Shown here: in pieces, positions 1-10,791 of the stretch
How the letters are laid out: each line of letters starts with the position of its first letter
Position numbering within the stretch: the stretch's first letter is position 1
NCBI GenBank assembly: GCA_020747045.1
Contig: JAGTJN010000006.1
Span: 806,001 to 870,000, forward strand
Source: Phaeosphaeria sp. MPI-PUGE-AT-0046c
Lineage: Eukaryota; Ascomycota; Dothideomycetes; Pleosporales; Phaeosphaeriaceae
Direction of reading: 5' to 3'
Length of the DNA: 64,000 nt
Notes under the pieces: model-generated
What the model saw: the letters and a program-made list of their open reading frames with translations, nothing else
What the model was told of the DNA's origin: nothing
Database searches by the model: none
Position numbers and translations under genes: made by a program

Positions 1-1768
1 TTTCGCCAGGAGAGAAATTTCTTAGCTGCAGAGTGCCGTAGCCAGGATATGGAATCTGGCTCGAACACCTGCGATATCAAAGTCACAAGCTCCGAGGGTA
101 AGAGGGGTTGAACATAATCTGGGGACATCAGAAGTGATGCATCCATAGTTTCGTTGTCTGGCCCTGGTACTGAAGACACCATATAAGGGTATGTTGGACT
201 AGTGAAAGGAAACTGGTCTGGTTCCGTGGTCTGTAATTGCGGCTGAACGATGGCTAGACTTTGCACAGCGAGCAAAGCATCGTCCAATGCCTTGCCGAAT
301 AAGAAAGGCTTGAAAGAAGCCGTTTGTAATCGAGCAAGGATATTAGTCTTGAGGTTTATCGCATCTTGGGTGGATAGTGTATCCGATTTTGCGATGATCG
401 GGACGACGTTGGTCAAAGCAGAAAGGCGTTGCATGAACTCGATGTCGTTCGAGATGTCTTTGTCTAACATGTCGTGTCAGTGCAGTTGTCGCTCGGTGCT
501 GCAAGCCAACTTACTCGGTGGTAATAAGTAGAACACCACGTCTACGGAAACGCCACCACTGCCACTGACCACACCAAGCACATCATTGTCCTCCATGGTA
601 GTCACCGAAGATGTTTGCAGAAGCAGTGACTCGACGTATTTGAGCACCTTGTCCATGTCTTTCTTCTCCGTCGAGCCACGAGAGAAGCCAGGAGTGTCCA
701 CGAAGCATATGTTGCGTTCCAGAACAACGTCAAGGCTGCTTTTCCTCCTGCTTAGCACGCGACTATCTTCAGCATCAGTCCACCAATGCGGGTACGGCTT
801 CGTGCTTGCGTGAATCTCGTTGATTCGCGTGGTCCTAGACTGGCTCTGACTTGCTATGCGCGATTTGGATTTGTGTTGCGATGAACGAGGAGTTAGTTCT
901 GGGATAGGTAGAGAGTCTACGTGCACGATATCTTCGCAGAGTTGCACGATGGATCGGACGAGGGACGTCTTTCCCAGGCCTACATTCTACTGTCAGCAGA
1001 AATACTTTACCTGGATGTCCCAAGTGACAGATAATCGAGCATACCTGTCTCTCCAGCTACCATGACTTTCAACTTGCCCATAGTTTTTCCCTTTGTGGTG
1101 AAAGGTCTTCTTGAAGGCATTTGTATACTGGGCATGACGAGCTGTGGGAAGCTGCCCGAAGAAATGTGTTGCGTGGTCGACTCGGCTCCTTCCTCCTCTC
1201 CGCTTGACATTATTGCTTGACTAGCAGACTCGTCCGCGACCGAGTCATCGTCGGACAATTTTAACGATTGTAAAGAGACGGCACTCGGCGTACTCGACAT
1301 TGCAAATGTAGGTACGGGTGAGGGCGCGTCGGCGATATGAGGTATCGAGGGCGTGCAGCTGGCATGGTGGGAGAGTTTCCTTTTCGGTTTGCGCGCAGGC
1401 GACGTCTTAAAGGTGTCTGAAGGCTTTACTGAGCTTGTAGACGAGCTGTGTGAACATGTTCGTGTTGCGACCATCCCATGATGCTTGCTACCGTGGCTTC
1501 CCACCTGCTTGCCCGCAGCGGTTTCTGGACCAAAGGCCGCGTCAAGGGTATCTGCAAGGCTTTGGACGCCAAAATGGCTATCGCGCTGTCGTGCTTGTAT
1601 ATGTATACTGGAAGATGAAGCCAAGGACTGCTCGACTTCTTCTTCGCTCCTCATGAAGAACGAGGTGGGGACGTTGGACGCGACTGGGGCGGCATGATCA
1701 ACGCTAGACTTGCGGGACCGAGGCTTGATACTCGAGGGTAGGGCGTCACCGCCAGGCAGCGGTCGCAT
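1..1768 (-). CDS. Septin-like GTPase, C-terminus off the left edge
   Basis: A septin-type GTP-binding protein. Exons are 1768-1045, 979-515 and 463-1 (continuing past the window); the frame is kept across both introns (980-1044, 464-514). Residues 1-230 are a Ser-rich, low-complexity extension. The G domain begins at about residue 232: P-loop AGETGLGKTS (codons split by intron 1), G3 motif FVDTPGFS, septin-typical YLLPPNKDISNDIEF across intron 2, and G4 motif AKSDTL. The ATG at 1768 is the first in frame and gives the long N-terminus. Core septins have short N-termini, so this is probably one of the divergent filamentous-fungal septin-like proteins rather than a Cdc3/10/11/12 orthologue. Septins assemble into filaments at septa and hyphal tips; whether this one does cannot be told here. 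The C-terminal end, where a coiled coil would lie, is outside the window. Confidence 0.85.
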
Positions 1769-2643
1769 GCTTGCAGAGAACCCGGTACATGCAGCGAAGG
1801 ACCGGTGAGAGAAGAGACTTGGAGAACAAGGGCGAGGTCCAGAGAGCTCAAAGGCGTGCTAGGTGGAGAGCGAGATGTATTGTGTATGGTGGTGATGCAC
1901 GCGGGAGGTACCGTTGCCCCGCAGCCTCACCAAACGTTAGCGCGCGATGGTGGTGGGTACGATGATGCCCACGGAACCACGTTGACAGTGAAACTGTCAA
2001 CGTGTAGAATATGAAAGGGTGAGTGTTAACGTAACCGTGTGAGCCAGTTGTACAGGTGCTGTGAACGCCGCAAGCTCGAAGCGTTGGATCGACGAATCAG
2101 CTCTGTCAGCCCTGATTGTAGCTGTCAGGTGACGTTATCGCAGCTAATCAAGACCTCACTGGCACTACAGCCCCTGTTTAACGTTCATAAAGTGTCATTC
2201 CTGTACCTCTGCCGTATCCACTATAGTGACCATTCCTCATCCTCGCGCCTATATTGTACAAATGAACTATCCTTGCCCCGTTACACCAGGTCTTTCTCTG
2301 AGCTGACCGGCCCTGAGCTCTCAAAGACCACGATGTCCATCCCCATATCCCAGCCATCGAGAACGCGCGAGAAACCAAAGGGAAAAGCTTTTTCAATACA
2401 AAGAGCTGAACGAGAATATAAAGGGGGAATGCAAGAACGAAACCACTCGCTATGCAAGGGTCAATAGCCCTAAGATAAACAGCGGACACCTCCTCGAATA
2501 ATGACTTTTATACAAGCGCGGAGAGACCGGGTACAGTACACACAACTATAGCCGTCAGTCATGAGGGAATGGTGTCAGTTACAGCGAATCGTGAAAAAGA
2601 ACAAGGAGAACGGAAGACGATGCGTGCACGTTGAACATCACGC
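1769..2643. other. Intergenic: septin promoter side and 3' side of the NTF2/RRM gene
   Basis: No convincing gene is seen. The stretch contains a near-perfect palindrome (1978-2004, listed separately) about 210 nt upstream of the septin-like start codon. The rest should hold the 3' UTR of the NTF2/RRM gene. Confidence 0.5.
1978..2004. repeat. Inverted repeat, 12-bp arms, 3-nt spacer
   Basis: Two perfect 12-bp arms (CACGTTGACAGT and its reverse complement) flank the spacer GAA. The position 210 nt upstream of the septin-like ORF suits a dimeric transcription-factor site or a hairpin in the 5' UTR. Function is inferred only. Confidence 0.6.
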
Positions 2644-4382
2644 TCATGCCTCCTGAGGAGCACCGCGGCCCCTAGCTGGTCCACCCCGACCGCGTGGCTG
2701 GAAGCCGCCACGAGGACCCTGTCCAACACCACCACGGCCACGAGGAGCACCACCACGAGAGAAGCCTCCGCGGAATTGTTCAGGACGTGGGCGGCGCTCT
2801 TCGACCTTGAGCTCGATGCCGTTGATTGTGTGCGGGTTCGCAGCAACGGCGGCTTGGTAAGCAGCGGGAGTCTTGAAATCGATGAAGGCGCAGTTCTACA
2901 CGCAAGTCAGCAAATATCACATCAAAATCTAGGGTTGAAATACCTTGGGTCGGCTGACATCAAGATACTCGATCTCGCCGAACTTGGTCATAGCTGCCTT
3001 CAATGCGCCCTCCTCGACCTGGCTGTAAACGTTCTTGATATAGGCGCGCTTCTGATCGGGATCAACAGCAGGCCCCTGGTTCTGAGCGCGCGCTTGCTCC
3101 TTCTTGTGGCCAGTAACATTCTGCCAGCCTGTAGCTTCGCCCTGGCTGGTTGATGGTGATGGGTCGCGTGGAGCAGATGCCTGCGCAGGAGCTGGTGCAG
3201 CAGCAGCAGCAGCAGCGGGCTGAGTGGCAGTGGTGGATTTCCCCGGAGCAGGGGCCTGTTGAGAGGCAGGCGCTGCGACAACCGGTGTGGCGACCTTGTG
3301 AGCGGATGCTGCAAGGCTAGCCCATGTTCGAGGTGCAGCAGGCTTGGGAGGGCCGGAAGGCATAGCAACGGCGGCGGTCTTGGCAGCCTTGGGTGCGGGC
3401 GTAGAGACAGGCGCTTTCGGCTTCTCTGCCTGAGTAGCTTCCTCAGCAGCAGGAGCCTTAGCAGCCTTGGGTGCCTCCTCGCTAACAGCTGCAGGAACCT
3501 CCTCAGTCTGTGGGGCCTCGATCTCTTCAGGGACCTGCTCGGTCGCAGCCGCAGGGGCGACAGTCTCGGAAGCAGACTCCTGCTGAGCTGCCTCGAGCTT
3601 CTCATCGACTTTGGTAAGATCCTCCTCGCTGTTTGCGGTCTCGTTGCTCTGGTTGAGAGAAGCATCCTCGGGGGCAGCAGCGGTCGGGGCTGGCTCTTGA
3701 ACACCCTTGGCCGGTGCCGTAGGCTCATGCTGAAGCTCCTCATCCTCCTCGGGCTCCTCGGCAAGGTAACGGAAGATGTCGTTGAGCACGAAGTAACCGT
3801 TGGTCTGCTCGGCGAGGACAAAGGTCTGAGCGAAGCGCCTGTGGGGCTGGCCCTGGTTGGAGATCTCGCCAATGACTTGGATGACGATGTTCGACTCGGA
3901 GCCCTGGGTGTCGACGTTGGTAACGCGGACCTTGGTGTCCTTGAAGTCGAGTCCCTTGATGCGCTCGTTGATAGCCTATCGCATGTCAGTACTGTCAGTT
4001 TCGGCGCGCATCTTGAAGTTTTACCTTTTGTCCTACGCAGACATTGACCTTCTCTTCCTCGACGCCTGAGACATACTGAGAGCGCTTGTTGTAAAAAAGC
4101 TGAGCACGAGGTTAGTCATGCGACCAAAACGATTGCCAATTGATGACTGCAACTTACGTATAGACGCTCAGGGCTCTTGCTAAGAGTTGTGTAGTACTGC
4201 TCGACAAAGTACCAGCCGACCTCATCCTTGGGCACCTCGGCAGCGGGCGCTTGTTGTGCGGTTTGGTTTGCGGTAGGTTGCTGAGAAGGAGTAAAGTTGG
4301 AGGCACCAGTAGCATAGCTGTTCTCGTAGCCTTGAGGCGCATAGTTGCCGTTGACGTGGGCGGATGAGTCGGTGGTAGCCAT
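2644..4382 (-). CDS. NTF2 and RRM domain protein, G3BP/Nxt3-like
   Basis: Exons 4382-4158, 4099-4025, 3975-2944 and 2895-2644 give 527 residues, all junctions in phase 0. Order of parts: short Asn/Gln-rich start; NTF2-like domain at about residues 45-165 (VGWYFVEQYYTTLSKSPERL, then LFYNKRSQYVSG after intron 1); a long Ala/Pro/Glu-rich disordered middle; one RRM near residues 415-490 (YIKNVYSQVEEGALKAAM, then NCAFIDFKT after intron 3); and an RGG tail (repeats of RGG/RGR). This is the layout of Ras-GAP SH3-binding proteins (human G3BP, S. pombe Nxt3), which bind RNA, stress granules and the deubiquitinase Ubp3/USP10. The start ATG at 4382 is chosen because it directly precedes the conserved region; upstream in-frame sequence is probably 5' UTR. 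The role in RNA handling or stress granules is inferred from domain order. Confidence 0.9.
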
Positions 4383-5154
4383 GGTGACGGTGTCGGGAGA
4401 GAGCGGTTTGTGTGGTAGGCAATGGATTGTTTGGGCGCAAAGCACGGAGACGGAGGATGACGAAGTAGATGAGGGGGAGCCTAGGCTGTTGAGCTGCAGC
4501 CGATAGTCAGCATGACATACAGACACAGGTGAATGATGCGCACGTACTGGACCAGGAGAGGATACAGGAAGGAAAACCGTAGAGGCAGTGATGCGGACAA
4601 GATGGGGTTGCGAGTGGAGGGCGGCGGCGGCGTAGGTAGCTGGCAGTAGATGCGAATGCTCCGGGAGTGGAGAGCAGTAGAAATGTAGATGGAATTAGAC
4701 GCAAGAAAGCTGTGTGTGGGGTTGTGCGCGTGCAAGCTTAGGAATTTGGTAGCTCGATGAGGACGAGGCGTTTGCATTTCGACCATTGACGCACAGACCA
4801 CAGACCGTGGTGCGTCCAATCACGCGAAGGAGTGGCAGTTGTCTCATCTATCGACATTGCGCTCTGCCAGACGCACGTCAGAGCTATCTCTGACGTTGTT
4901 GCGCAAGTCTGACCGGCGTGGAGGCTTACAGCCAACCGCGTTTTGGCTGATCTTGATTCGCCGTCGAGGTTGTCCTCGCTACTGTCATCCTCAAAACGAG
5001 TGTTCGACACGGAAACGGTTAGCAGACCAGCGGGCAAGGCAATCCAATACATTGCTATTTTCAATGGTCCAAGAATACTTGCCTATTACAGCAATTCGTC
5101 ATCGATAATGCTGATGGTTTCTAGTCTTTATGTAAGAATCTCGAGGATGCTAAT
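4383..5154. other. Intergenic: 5' region of the NTF2/RRM gene
   Basis: The GGCGGCGGCG-containing 4600-4640 part and adjoining sequence are probably leader or promoter of the NTF2/RRM gene. A minus-strand reading frame at 4738-5064 lacks a good start and resembles no family I know. Nothing else is seen. Confidence 0.4.
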
Positions 5155-5907
5155 TCAGCGGGCAGCTTCTTTCAGCAATGCCTCCACTTCATCCGCCTCC
5201 ACCAACTCTACTCCATCCACACCCTCTAGTCTCTCTGCAACTTCTTCTGCGAATTCACGTCCTACAGTTTCCACATCTAGTCCTCTGACACCCTGCCGAA
5301 GGAAACTCGTAGTGTTCTTCCCCTCCAGCCCACATGCAGTAATCCTGTCAAACCACCACAAGTCTGTATTGATGTTCAGCCCAATCCCATGGCTTGTGAT
5401 GTTGCGACGCATGTGCACTCCAATAGCAGCGATCTTATCGTCTTCGCTCGTCCAGACGCCTGTGTTCTCTGTAGTCATGGCTTTGATTCCATGGCGTGCA
5501 CACGTAGCTATTAAGCTCTTCTCCAACATGCCTACGTAGCACCGCGGGCTGAGTCTATGCGTCTTGATATCCACGATCGGGTAAGCGACCAGCTGTCCCG
5601 GTCCGTGGAAAGTCGTCTGCCCACCGCGCATGGCTTCGACGAAGTCTGCGCGACCATCTGCTCTCAAGTACTCTTGTTGTTCTACAGATACATTGCCGAC
5701 CTCTCTGCGCCCACAGGTATAGACTGGAGAGAAATCTGCAGTCACAAGGTGTGGTGGAGGCGCTGGCACATTGGAGGGCGGTTTCGATGCCAGGAAGCGG
5801 GAAACTAGATGTTCTTGGAGCGAGGCGGCGACGCGGTATGGCAAGGGACCGGGCAGATGTATGTGTCGTAGGAGTTGTTGCCGCACTGGGCTCGTCATGA
5901 TTGTCAT
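5155..5907 (-). CDS. LIP2: Lipoyl(octanoyl)transferase (LipB/Lip2), mitochondrial
   Basis: An intronless 250-residue octanoyl-ACP:protein N-octanoyltransferase, the enzyme that moves octanoate from acyl-carrier protein to the lipoyl domains of pyruvate and 2-oxoglutarate dehydrogenases and glycine cleavage H protein. Signature RGGQTTFHGPGQLVAYPI lies at about residues 94-111. The LipB catalytic pair is visible: Lys158 in DKIAAIGVHMRR and Cys192 in ITACGLEGK, plus SHGIGLNI between them. Length is close to bacterial and yeast LipB. ATG at 5907 is used; a second ATG lies three codons on. It is divergent from the POP7 gene (start 6026), leaving 118 nt that must serve as promoter for both. A mitochondrial presequence is not obvious, though the Arg/Leu-rich start could act as one. 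Confidence 0.95.
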   Translation of the reverse strand: MTIMTSPVRQQLLRHIHLPGPLPYRVAASLQEHLVSRFLASKPPSNVPAPPPHLVTADFSPVYTCGRREVGNVSVEQQEYLRADGRADFVEAMRGGQTTFHGPGQLVAYPIVDIKTHRLSPRCYVGMLEKSLIATCARHGIKAMTTENTGVWTSEDDKIAAIGVHMRRNITSHGIGLNINTDLWWFDRITACGLEGKNTTSFLRQGVRGLDVETVGREFAEEVAERLEGVDGVELVEADEVEALLKEAAR

Positions 5908-6025
5908 TACCCGCCGTGCATCGTGACTGAGGTTGAGCGTGTTGAATCCTTATCGATAACACTAACTTACGGGTGCAGTAATGACGCGAAAGTCGTGTGC
6001 CAGCGCAAGTCATCCAACAGACAAC
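5908..6025. promoter_or_regulatory. Shared divergent promoter, LIP2 / POP7
   Basis: Only 118 nt separate the two start codons, so both promoters and 5' UTRs must overlap here. No TATA box stands out. Confidence 0.55.
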
Positions 6026-6912
6026 ATGGCAGGGCAGAAGAGAAGCAGAAACGGCAAGGTCAAACCTACAGCTTCGCCCCAGCAAGAACAAACCGCAGGT
6101 CCAGTGGCAGGAGCAATACCACCATGTGCGCAACCACAGATACCATCCAGCACCATCGAAGCGCAAAGTATATCCAAAACTACAACATCGTCCGAGGTTG
6201 AGGAAACTCGAGCTCCAAAGACCAACGAACCTACACAACAACCTCTAGGCTCCAAGCGGCCCAACCGAACCCACAGCAAGCACAACAAGCTCCCCAAACT
6301 TCCACCAAGTACGTTCTCTCGCTCGCCAGTTCCAGCTCACTCACCATGCCCTCCACTAACAATATCATTATCACAGACACCACAATTTATAAACGCCCCC
6401 TCCTCCACCCCCAAATCCCCACTCCCTTCGCGTCCTCGTCCTCCCCCAAAACACTCTACATCACCGCCTCTACATCCTTCGTCCCTGCACTCAAGCGCAT
6501 CCGCAAGCTTTTGGCCGAAATATCGCGGCGCGAGAAACAAGCTCACACAGCGCTTTCTAAAAAGCACAAAGCAAAAGGGGGCAAGTTGAGCAATGGAGAT
6601 GTCGAGATGCAGATTGCAGCCGACTTGGCTGCGCAAAAAGCCAAAGGGAATGCGAGTTTAGAAGGAGCAGAGGAGAAAGTCTATCTAAAAGCGACCGGAA
6701 GAGCGATTCCGAGGGCGTTGGAGTTGGGGGTACAGTTTCAGGGCGAGGAGAGTGGGGAGTATGTTGTGAAAGTGGAGATGGGAAGTGTGAGGGCTGTGGA
6801 TGATGTCGAGGTTAGTGGGGCTCCTGGCGAAGATGGCGATGGAGAAGAAGATATACCTGAGACGAGGATGCGGAATGTGAGTATGGTGACGGTGAGTATT
6901 GGGATGAAATGA
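6026..6912 (+). CDS. POP7: RNase P/MRP subunit Pop7/Rpp20
   Basis: Exons 6026-6308 and 6377-6912 (intron GTACGT...TCACAG, 68 nt) encode 272 residues. The first ~94 residues are polar, rich in Lys, Pro and Ser and probably disordered. The Alba-like Rpp20 core follows: NTTIYKRPLLHPQIPTP, KTLYITASTSFVPALKRIRK, then KATGRAIPRALELGVQFQ and an acidic region. These motifs match fungal Pop7, which pairs with Pop6 to bind the P3 arm of the RNase P and RNase MRP RNAs in the nucleus and nucleolus for tRNA and rRNA processing. Residues between LAEI and VYLKATGR are an insertion rich in Lys and Ala relative to human Rpp20. ATG 6026 is chosen because the upstream in-frame codons run into the promoter shared with LIP2. 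Confidence 0.85.
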
Positions 6913-7572
6913 ACATCCAAAGGAAGGAGTAAGGCGGACGAGGAAAGAAGTTTTACTGAGATACCCAACTATATTTTCCGCTCATGTCGGCAAAGAGAGA
7001 CTTCACACATCGGGTCAGCAGTACTTGATTCATCGAGGAAATAGGACATTTCAAAGTTCGAATATGTATCATTGAAGCCCGAAACCTCTCCTTTCCCTTC
7101 ATCCTGCCATGCTCATCTCATCATCCAACACTCCAATTGAAAAGTTAAAGAAGGTTATGTCATGTACAAAGGAAAAGTGGCAGTCGCTCGCTGCTACAAT
7201 GAATGGTAGGGACTCGTACCCTTGCTAGTGACCCGTTGAAAATGCCCCGAATTGCTACAACGCCAGGTGGAAACATGAAATGAAGGCCTTTCCCAGGCTT
7301 CGCCGCGACGCCGTGTATGATAACCATGTTTATTTCGCTGATTGGACGCCAGTAACAAAGTATGCAGGCGGCCAAAGCCACGCGATGTGATGTTTGGTAG
7401 GGTCGGGAGATTGCGATGATTCTTATAAGGTCATCTTGAGGCTGGAGCTTTGCTGACCATGCTCCGACAGATGGGCAGCGACTGGAACTCCTTCCGACGT
7501 AGCAGGCCTACGTGTCAGGAAGAGATCCCAAGCTGATCTTGATTGTGATAAGTCTTGATCTCGATAACGAGC
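6913..7572. other. Intergenic between convergent POP7 and the FHA gene
   Basis: Both neighbouring genes end here, so the stretch should hold two 3' UTRs and their polyadenylation sites. I see no supported gene. Confidence 0.5.
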
Positions 7573-9822
7573 TCAACGTTCGACTTTGGGGTATTGGTTA
7601 AGCATAGCCATGACAGCTACCCCTATCGCAACGACAGCAACCATGGCGCCGACTGGCCCTCCGTGATACATAAGATCTGAGCGGCCGTAGTGCTGGACCA
7701 AGGCGTTCGATGGCTTCAGGGATGCTTTCTCATCATGTTCCACAGCATGGCCATTTGACACGTTGACTCTGCTGAGCATATCCTCGGTGCCATCGTCGTC
7801 TAGATCTTTGTCCTTGATTATAGTGATCTCGCCTTCTTCAGCTTCGAGATCATGATCAACACCATCGACTCCAGAAGGCACGGCTTCACGTGTCTTGTGA
7901 CTATTGCTGCGACTCCTGCGGCGTGCCTCCCTGCTGGATGCTCTCGCGTTATCTCGACGAATGTTCTCAATCATTTCTGCCAAACCCTTGCGGTCTGCTT
8001 CGGCAGTCTCGGCACGCTCGCGGTACCGCTCCATCTGCTGCTTCATCTCAGACATTTCTGTCATCATCAAGTCCAGACGTTGTTGCAGCCGGGACGTAGC
8101 ATCTGAGGGGTCGACAGGGGTCGAATCGTCTTCCAACACTGTTGTCCTGTCCGAGGCGTCGTCCAGTCCGGGGCCATTGGTATGGATGTCTCCATTGGTA
8201 TGTTGAAGGTCCTGCTCTTGCAAAATTTTACTCGATTCGCGCTCAAGTCGGTTTGCTCGCTCTTCGGCGTCCTCTCTTGCGCGGCGCTCCTCAGTCAGCA
8301 TAACTTCCAAGTTGCGGAGGCGGACACTTTGTGATTCAATTTCCTTCTTGGCACTGGTGAGAGCCTCGGTGAGTGTGGACATTTGTGCATCAGATCGGAC
8401 AGGCGACCCTAACTTCGGGCGTTCAGTATCTGATCTCCGAAGCGAGGAGGCTGCGTCAGGCTTCGCAGGAAGTGGTTGTTGAGGAGGTGGAGCGGGCGGG
8501 TCCGAGAATCTCGCCTTCAAGCCAATGTCCTTGATAGGAGAGATCTTGGTAGGATCGATGGGCGATGATCTGGCAGACTCTTTCTTGGGCTCTGTGGTCA
8601 GGATAGCATTGATGTATTGGTGAGTTTGCTGAAGATCTTGTGATTGTTGTTTGGCAGCTTTGATCTCGGCCTAAATGTCTTAGTAACTGAGCGATTCTTG
8701 TGTTGAGCAACTTACGTTGAGCTTCTTCACCACCTGCTCCATCGTGACAGGTTGAAGCCAGAAGTTGGGGTGTCGAGGTTGCTGCATATTGTTTGCGTAC
8801 GTGCCCATCGCACCAGGACCCTGCATCCGTTGCCCGTTGATCGAACCTTGGCTCGGAGTCCTGCCGCGCATGTTTGCTAATTGTTGCTGGCCGTTGGGAC
8901 CCATCATGTTGGACATTTGTGAACCCTCAAGTTCGCCGAAATTTAGGTCCATGTCGCCTGCACCTCTCGCATAGACGCCAGCATGCTCGACGCGTGCCGC
9001 AACCTTGTGGTGTACAATTGTCTTTTGATCTTCGCTGACGATATCTATGCCGAGCTCCAGCATGTCTTGCTCTCGCAGCTCGTGTGGGTCCGAATCTCTA
9101 TTCTCTTGTGAAAGTCGCGCGCCGTTGACAAAAGTACCATTGGACGACTTGACATCTCGGATCCAAATTTTGCCATTTCGATCTGCCCATACTTCGGCGT
9201 GTTGTCTCGAGAGAACTTTGGAGTCGAAGTAGCCGTTTAATGGCGTGGGAATCGTCTTGTTGTTGGTCTGGCGGCCGATACGGAGGACATCGGGAAAGAA
9301 CGGAACTGTGATGGTCTTGCGCTCGAAGGTGCCGTTCATGGGAACAAGGTGCAGGACGGCGGCGTCCTGGCCTTGTGGCCGCGATATGCCATTCTGCTGT
9401 TGCGCCTGGACGGCACCATTATGCTGTGATGGCACCATGGGGGCCGGTGCTTGGAGTGCGCTCATTGCGGATGCTGCTGACGAGCCTGGGCCTGCGGATG
9501 CGATGGGCTGCGGACGTGCTGTTGAGATTCCGGCGATGGGTTCAGTCTTGGTCGCTGGCCATAATCCCTTTGGGGCCTTTGTCTTGCGAGCAGCCCACGC
9601 TGGGTCCGTGGCAGCACCGTTGACGGGTGCGACGCCGTTTGGCTGCGAAGAGGCGGCTGATACGGTCGACGTGGTGGAGGCTTGTGATGAGAGCGACGAG
9701 CTCGAGTTGGTACGCTGGGCGCTCTTCCGAGGCATGAAAGCGCCGTTGGGGGCACCGCCCTCAGCGCTCCATGGCTGCCGGTTGAGGTTCTGGTACTGGG
9801 GAAGCGCGACGGAAGCCGTCAT
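7573..9822 (-). CDS. FHA-domain tail-anchored protein, SLMAP/PRO45/Far10 family (STRIPAK subunit)
   Basis: Exons 9822-8716 and 8670-7573 (45-nt intron) encode 734 residues. Order: Ser/Ala-rich N-terminus; FHA domain at about residues 165-270 with LRIGRQTNNKT, VLSRQHAEVW and DVKSSNGTFVNG, the last two holding the phosphothreonine-binding Ser/Arg and Asn; a Gln/Met-rich linker ending in FWLQPVTMEQVVKKLN just before the intron; coiled coils (about residues 480-640, heptads around LRNLEVMLTEERRAREDAEERANRLERE); and a single C-terminal membrane helix (VGAMVAVVAIGVAVMAML) followed by a few residues. This is the layout of SLMAP, yeast Far9/Far10, Sordaria PRO45 and Neurospora HAM-4, which anchor the STRIPAK phosphatase-kinase complex at ER, nuclear envelope and mitochondria and are needed for hyphal fusion and sexual development. 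Assignment rests on architecture and on the conserved region after the FHA domain. Confidence 0.85.
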
Positions 9823-10791
9823 TGGCGAGGTTGTGGTGTTAATGGAGAAGGAGCGCAGTGCAGCCTCAGGGTCACTTTTCTCGAGGTCCCTGTCTTCTCC
9901 GCTCCTAGCGGCGCGCGGTGGTGGCAGCTCCGAAAGTTACTGGAGGCGACAGCAACAGTCGAAGAGCGGATCAAATAGGCATGCGTCGCGAGGTGATGGC
10001 AATGGTTGGCGGGTGCAGCAGGTTGAATGTGGAGCGTTGTCGCGCCGTGGCCTGTCGTGTGCTGTTCGTGGGAGCCCGTGCGACGTCAGGGCAGATGCAG
10101 GCGCTGCAGACCGATGGAGAGCACGGCAGCGGGGCCTGGAAATAGTCGGTATGGCGAAGGTGGCCGCGGAACGGGTTGGGCGATGGGTGGTGGTGTCGGT
10201 TTTGGATGAGCTGGGATTCCAGGAGTGAGAGGAGTGTTGTCGGGTCTTGTTCCACTGCGGCGACGCTGACTGGCTCGACACTGGACGGGCGGGATGCAGG
10301 CGTGATATCTGTAGCAAAGGTGGCAGCACGGTTTTGACTGGATTCGAAACGGAACAGATGCAATGGACGACAAGTACGGTACAGCAAAACAGCAGACGTG
10401 GTCTAGCGAGTGTCGCCTCATTCCAACGCCGCAGTGAAAGGGCGAGCAGGTCACGTGCAGGAGACGGGAAGCGCCGTGGGCGCTGTGTCAGAAGTAGAGA
10501 TTCGCCAAACCGTGGTGAAATTGTGATTGGATTGTGATCAAGCTGCATCGCATCGCGCTCGCAGCCCCATTGGCAGCATCTTTCTGTCGTCATGTAAAAG
10601 TCCATGTGCGAGCGCTAGCCAAACGTTCCATCATGCGTTCCATGGTTGTTCCTCTCTGGGGTGCAGTCGTGCTTGCCTTGGCGTGTGCACGAGCCGCCAG
10701 AGCTTGAAGTGGGACGGCCGAGCTATCGAGACGGCCGAGTTTCTTCTCCGCATCTGTTCGACTGTAAAGCTTCATTGAGCAGTTTTCCACA
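9823..10791. other. Divergent promoter region, FHA gene / MGR2
   Basis: The 969-nt stretch separates two divergent start codons. GC-rich and G/C-skewed open frames occur on both strands, but none has recognisable protein features. It probably contains two leaders and two promoters. Confidence 0.45.

Noticed and set aside
3259..4047. 262-codon plus-strand frame rich in Leu, Arg and Gly
   Set aside because: Antisense shadow of the Ala/Pro/Glu-rich part of the NTF2/RRM gene.
9245..10228. 327-codon plus-strand frame
   Set aside because: It is mostly antisense to the first exon of the FHA-domain gene and has biased Gly/Ala/Arg composition without a domain.
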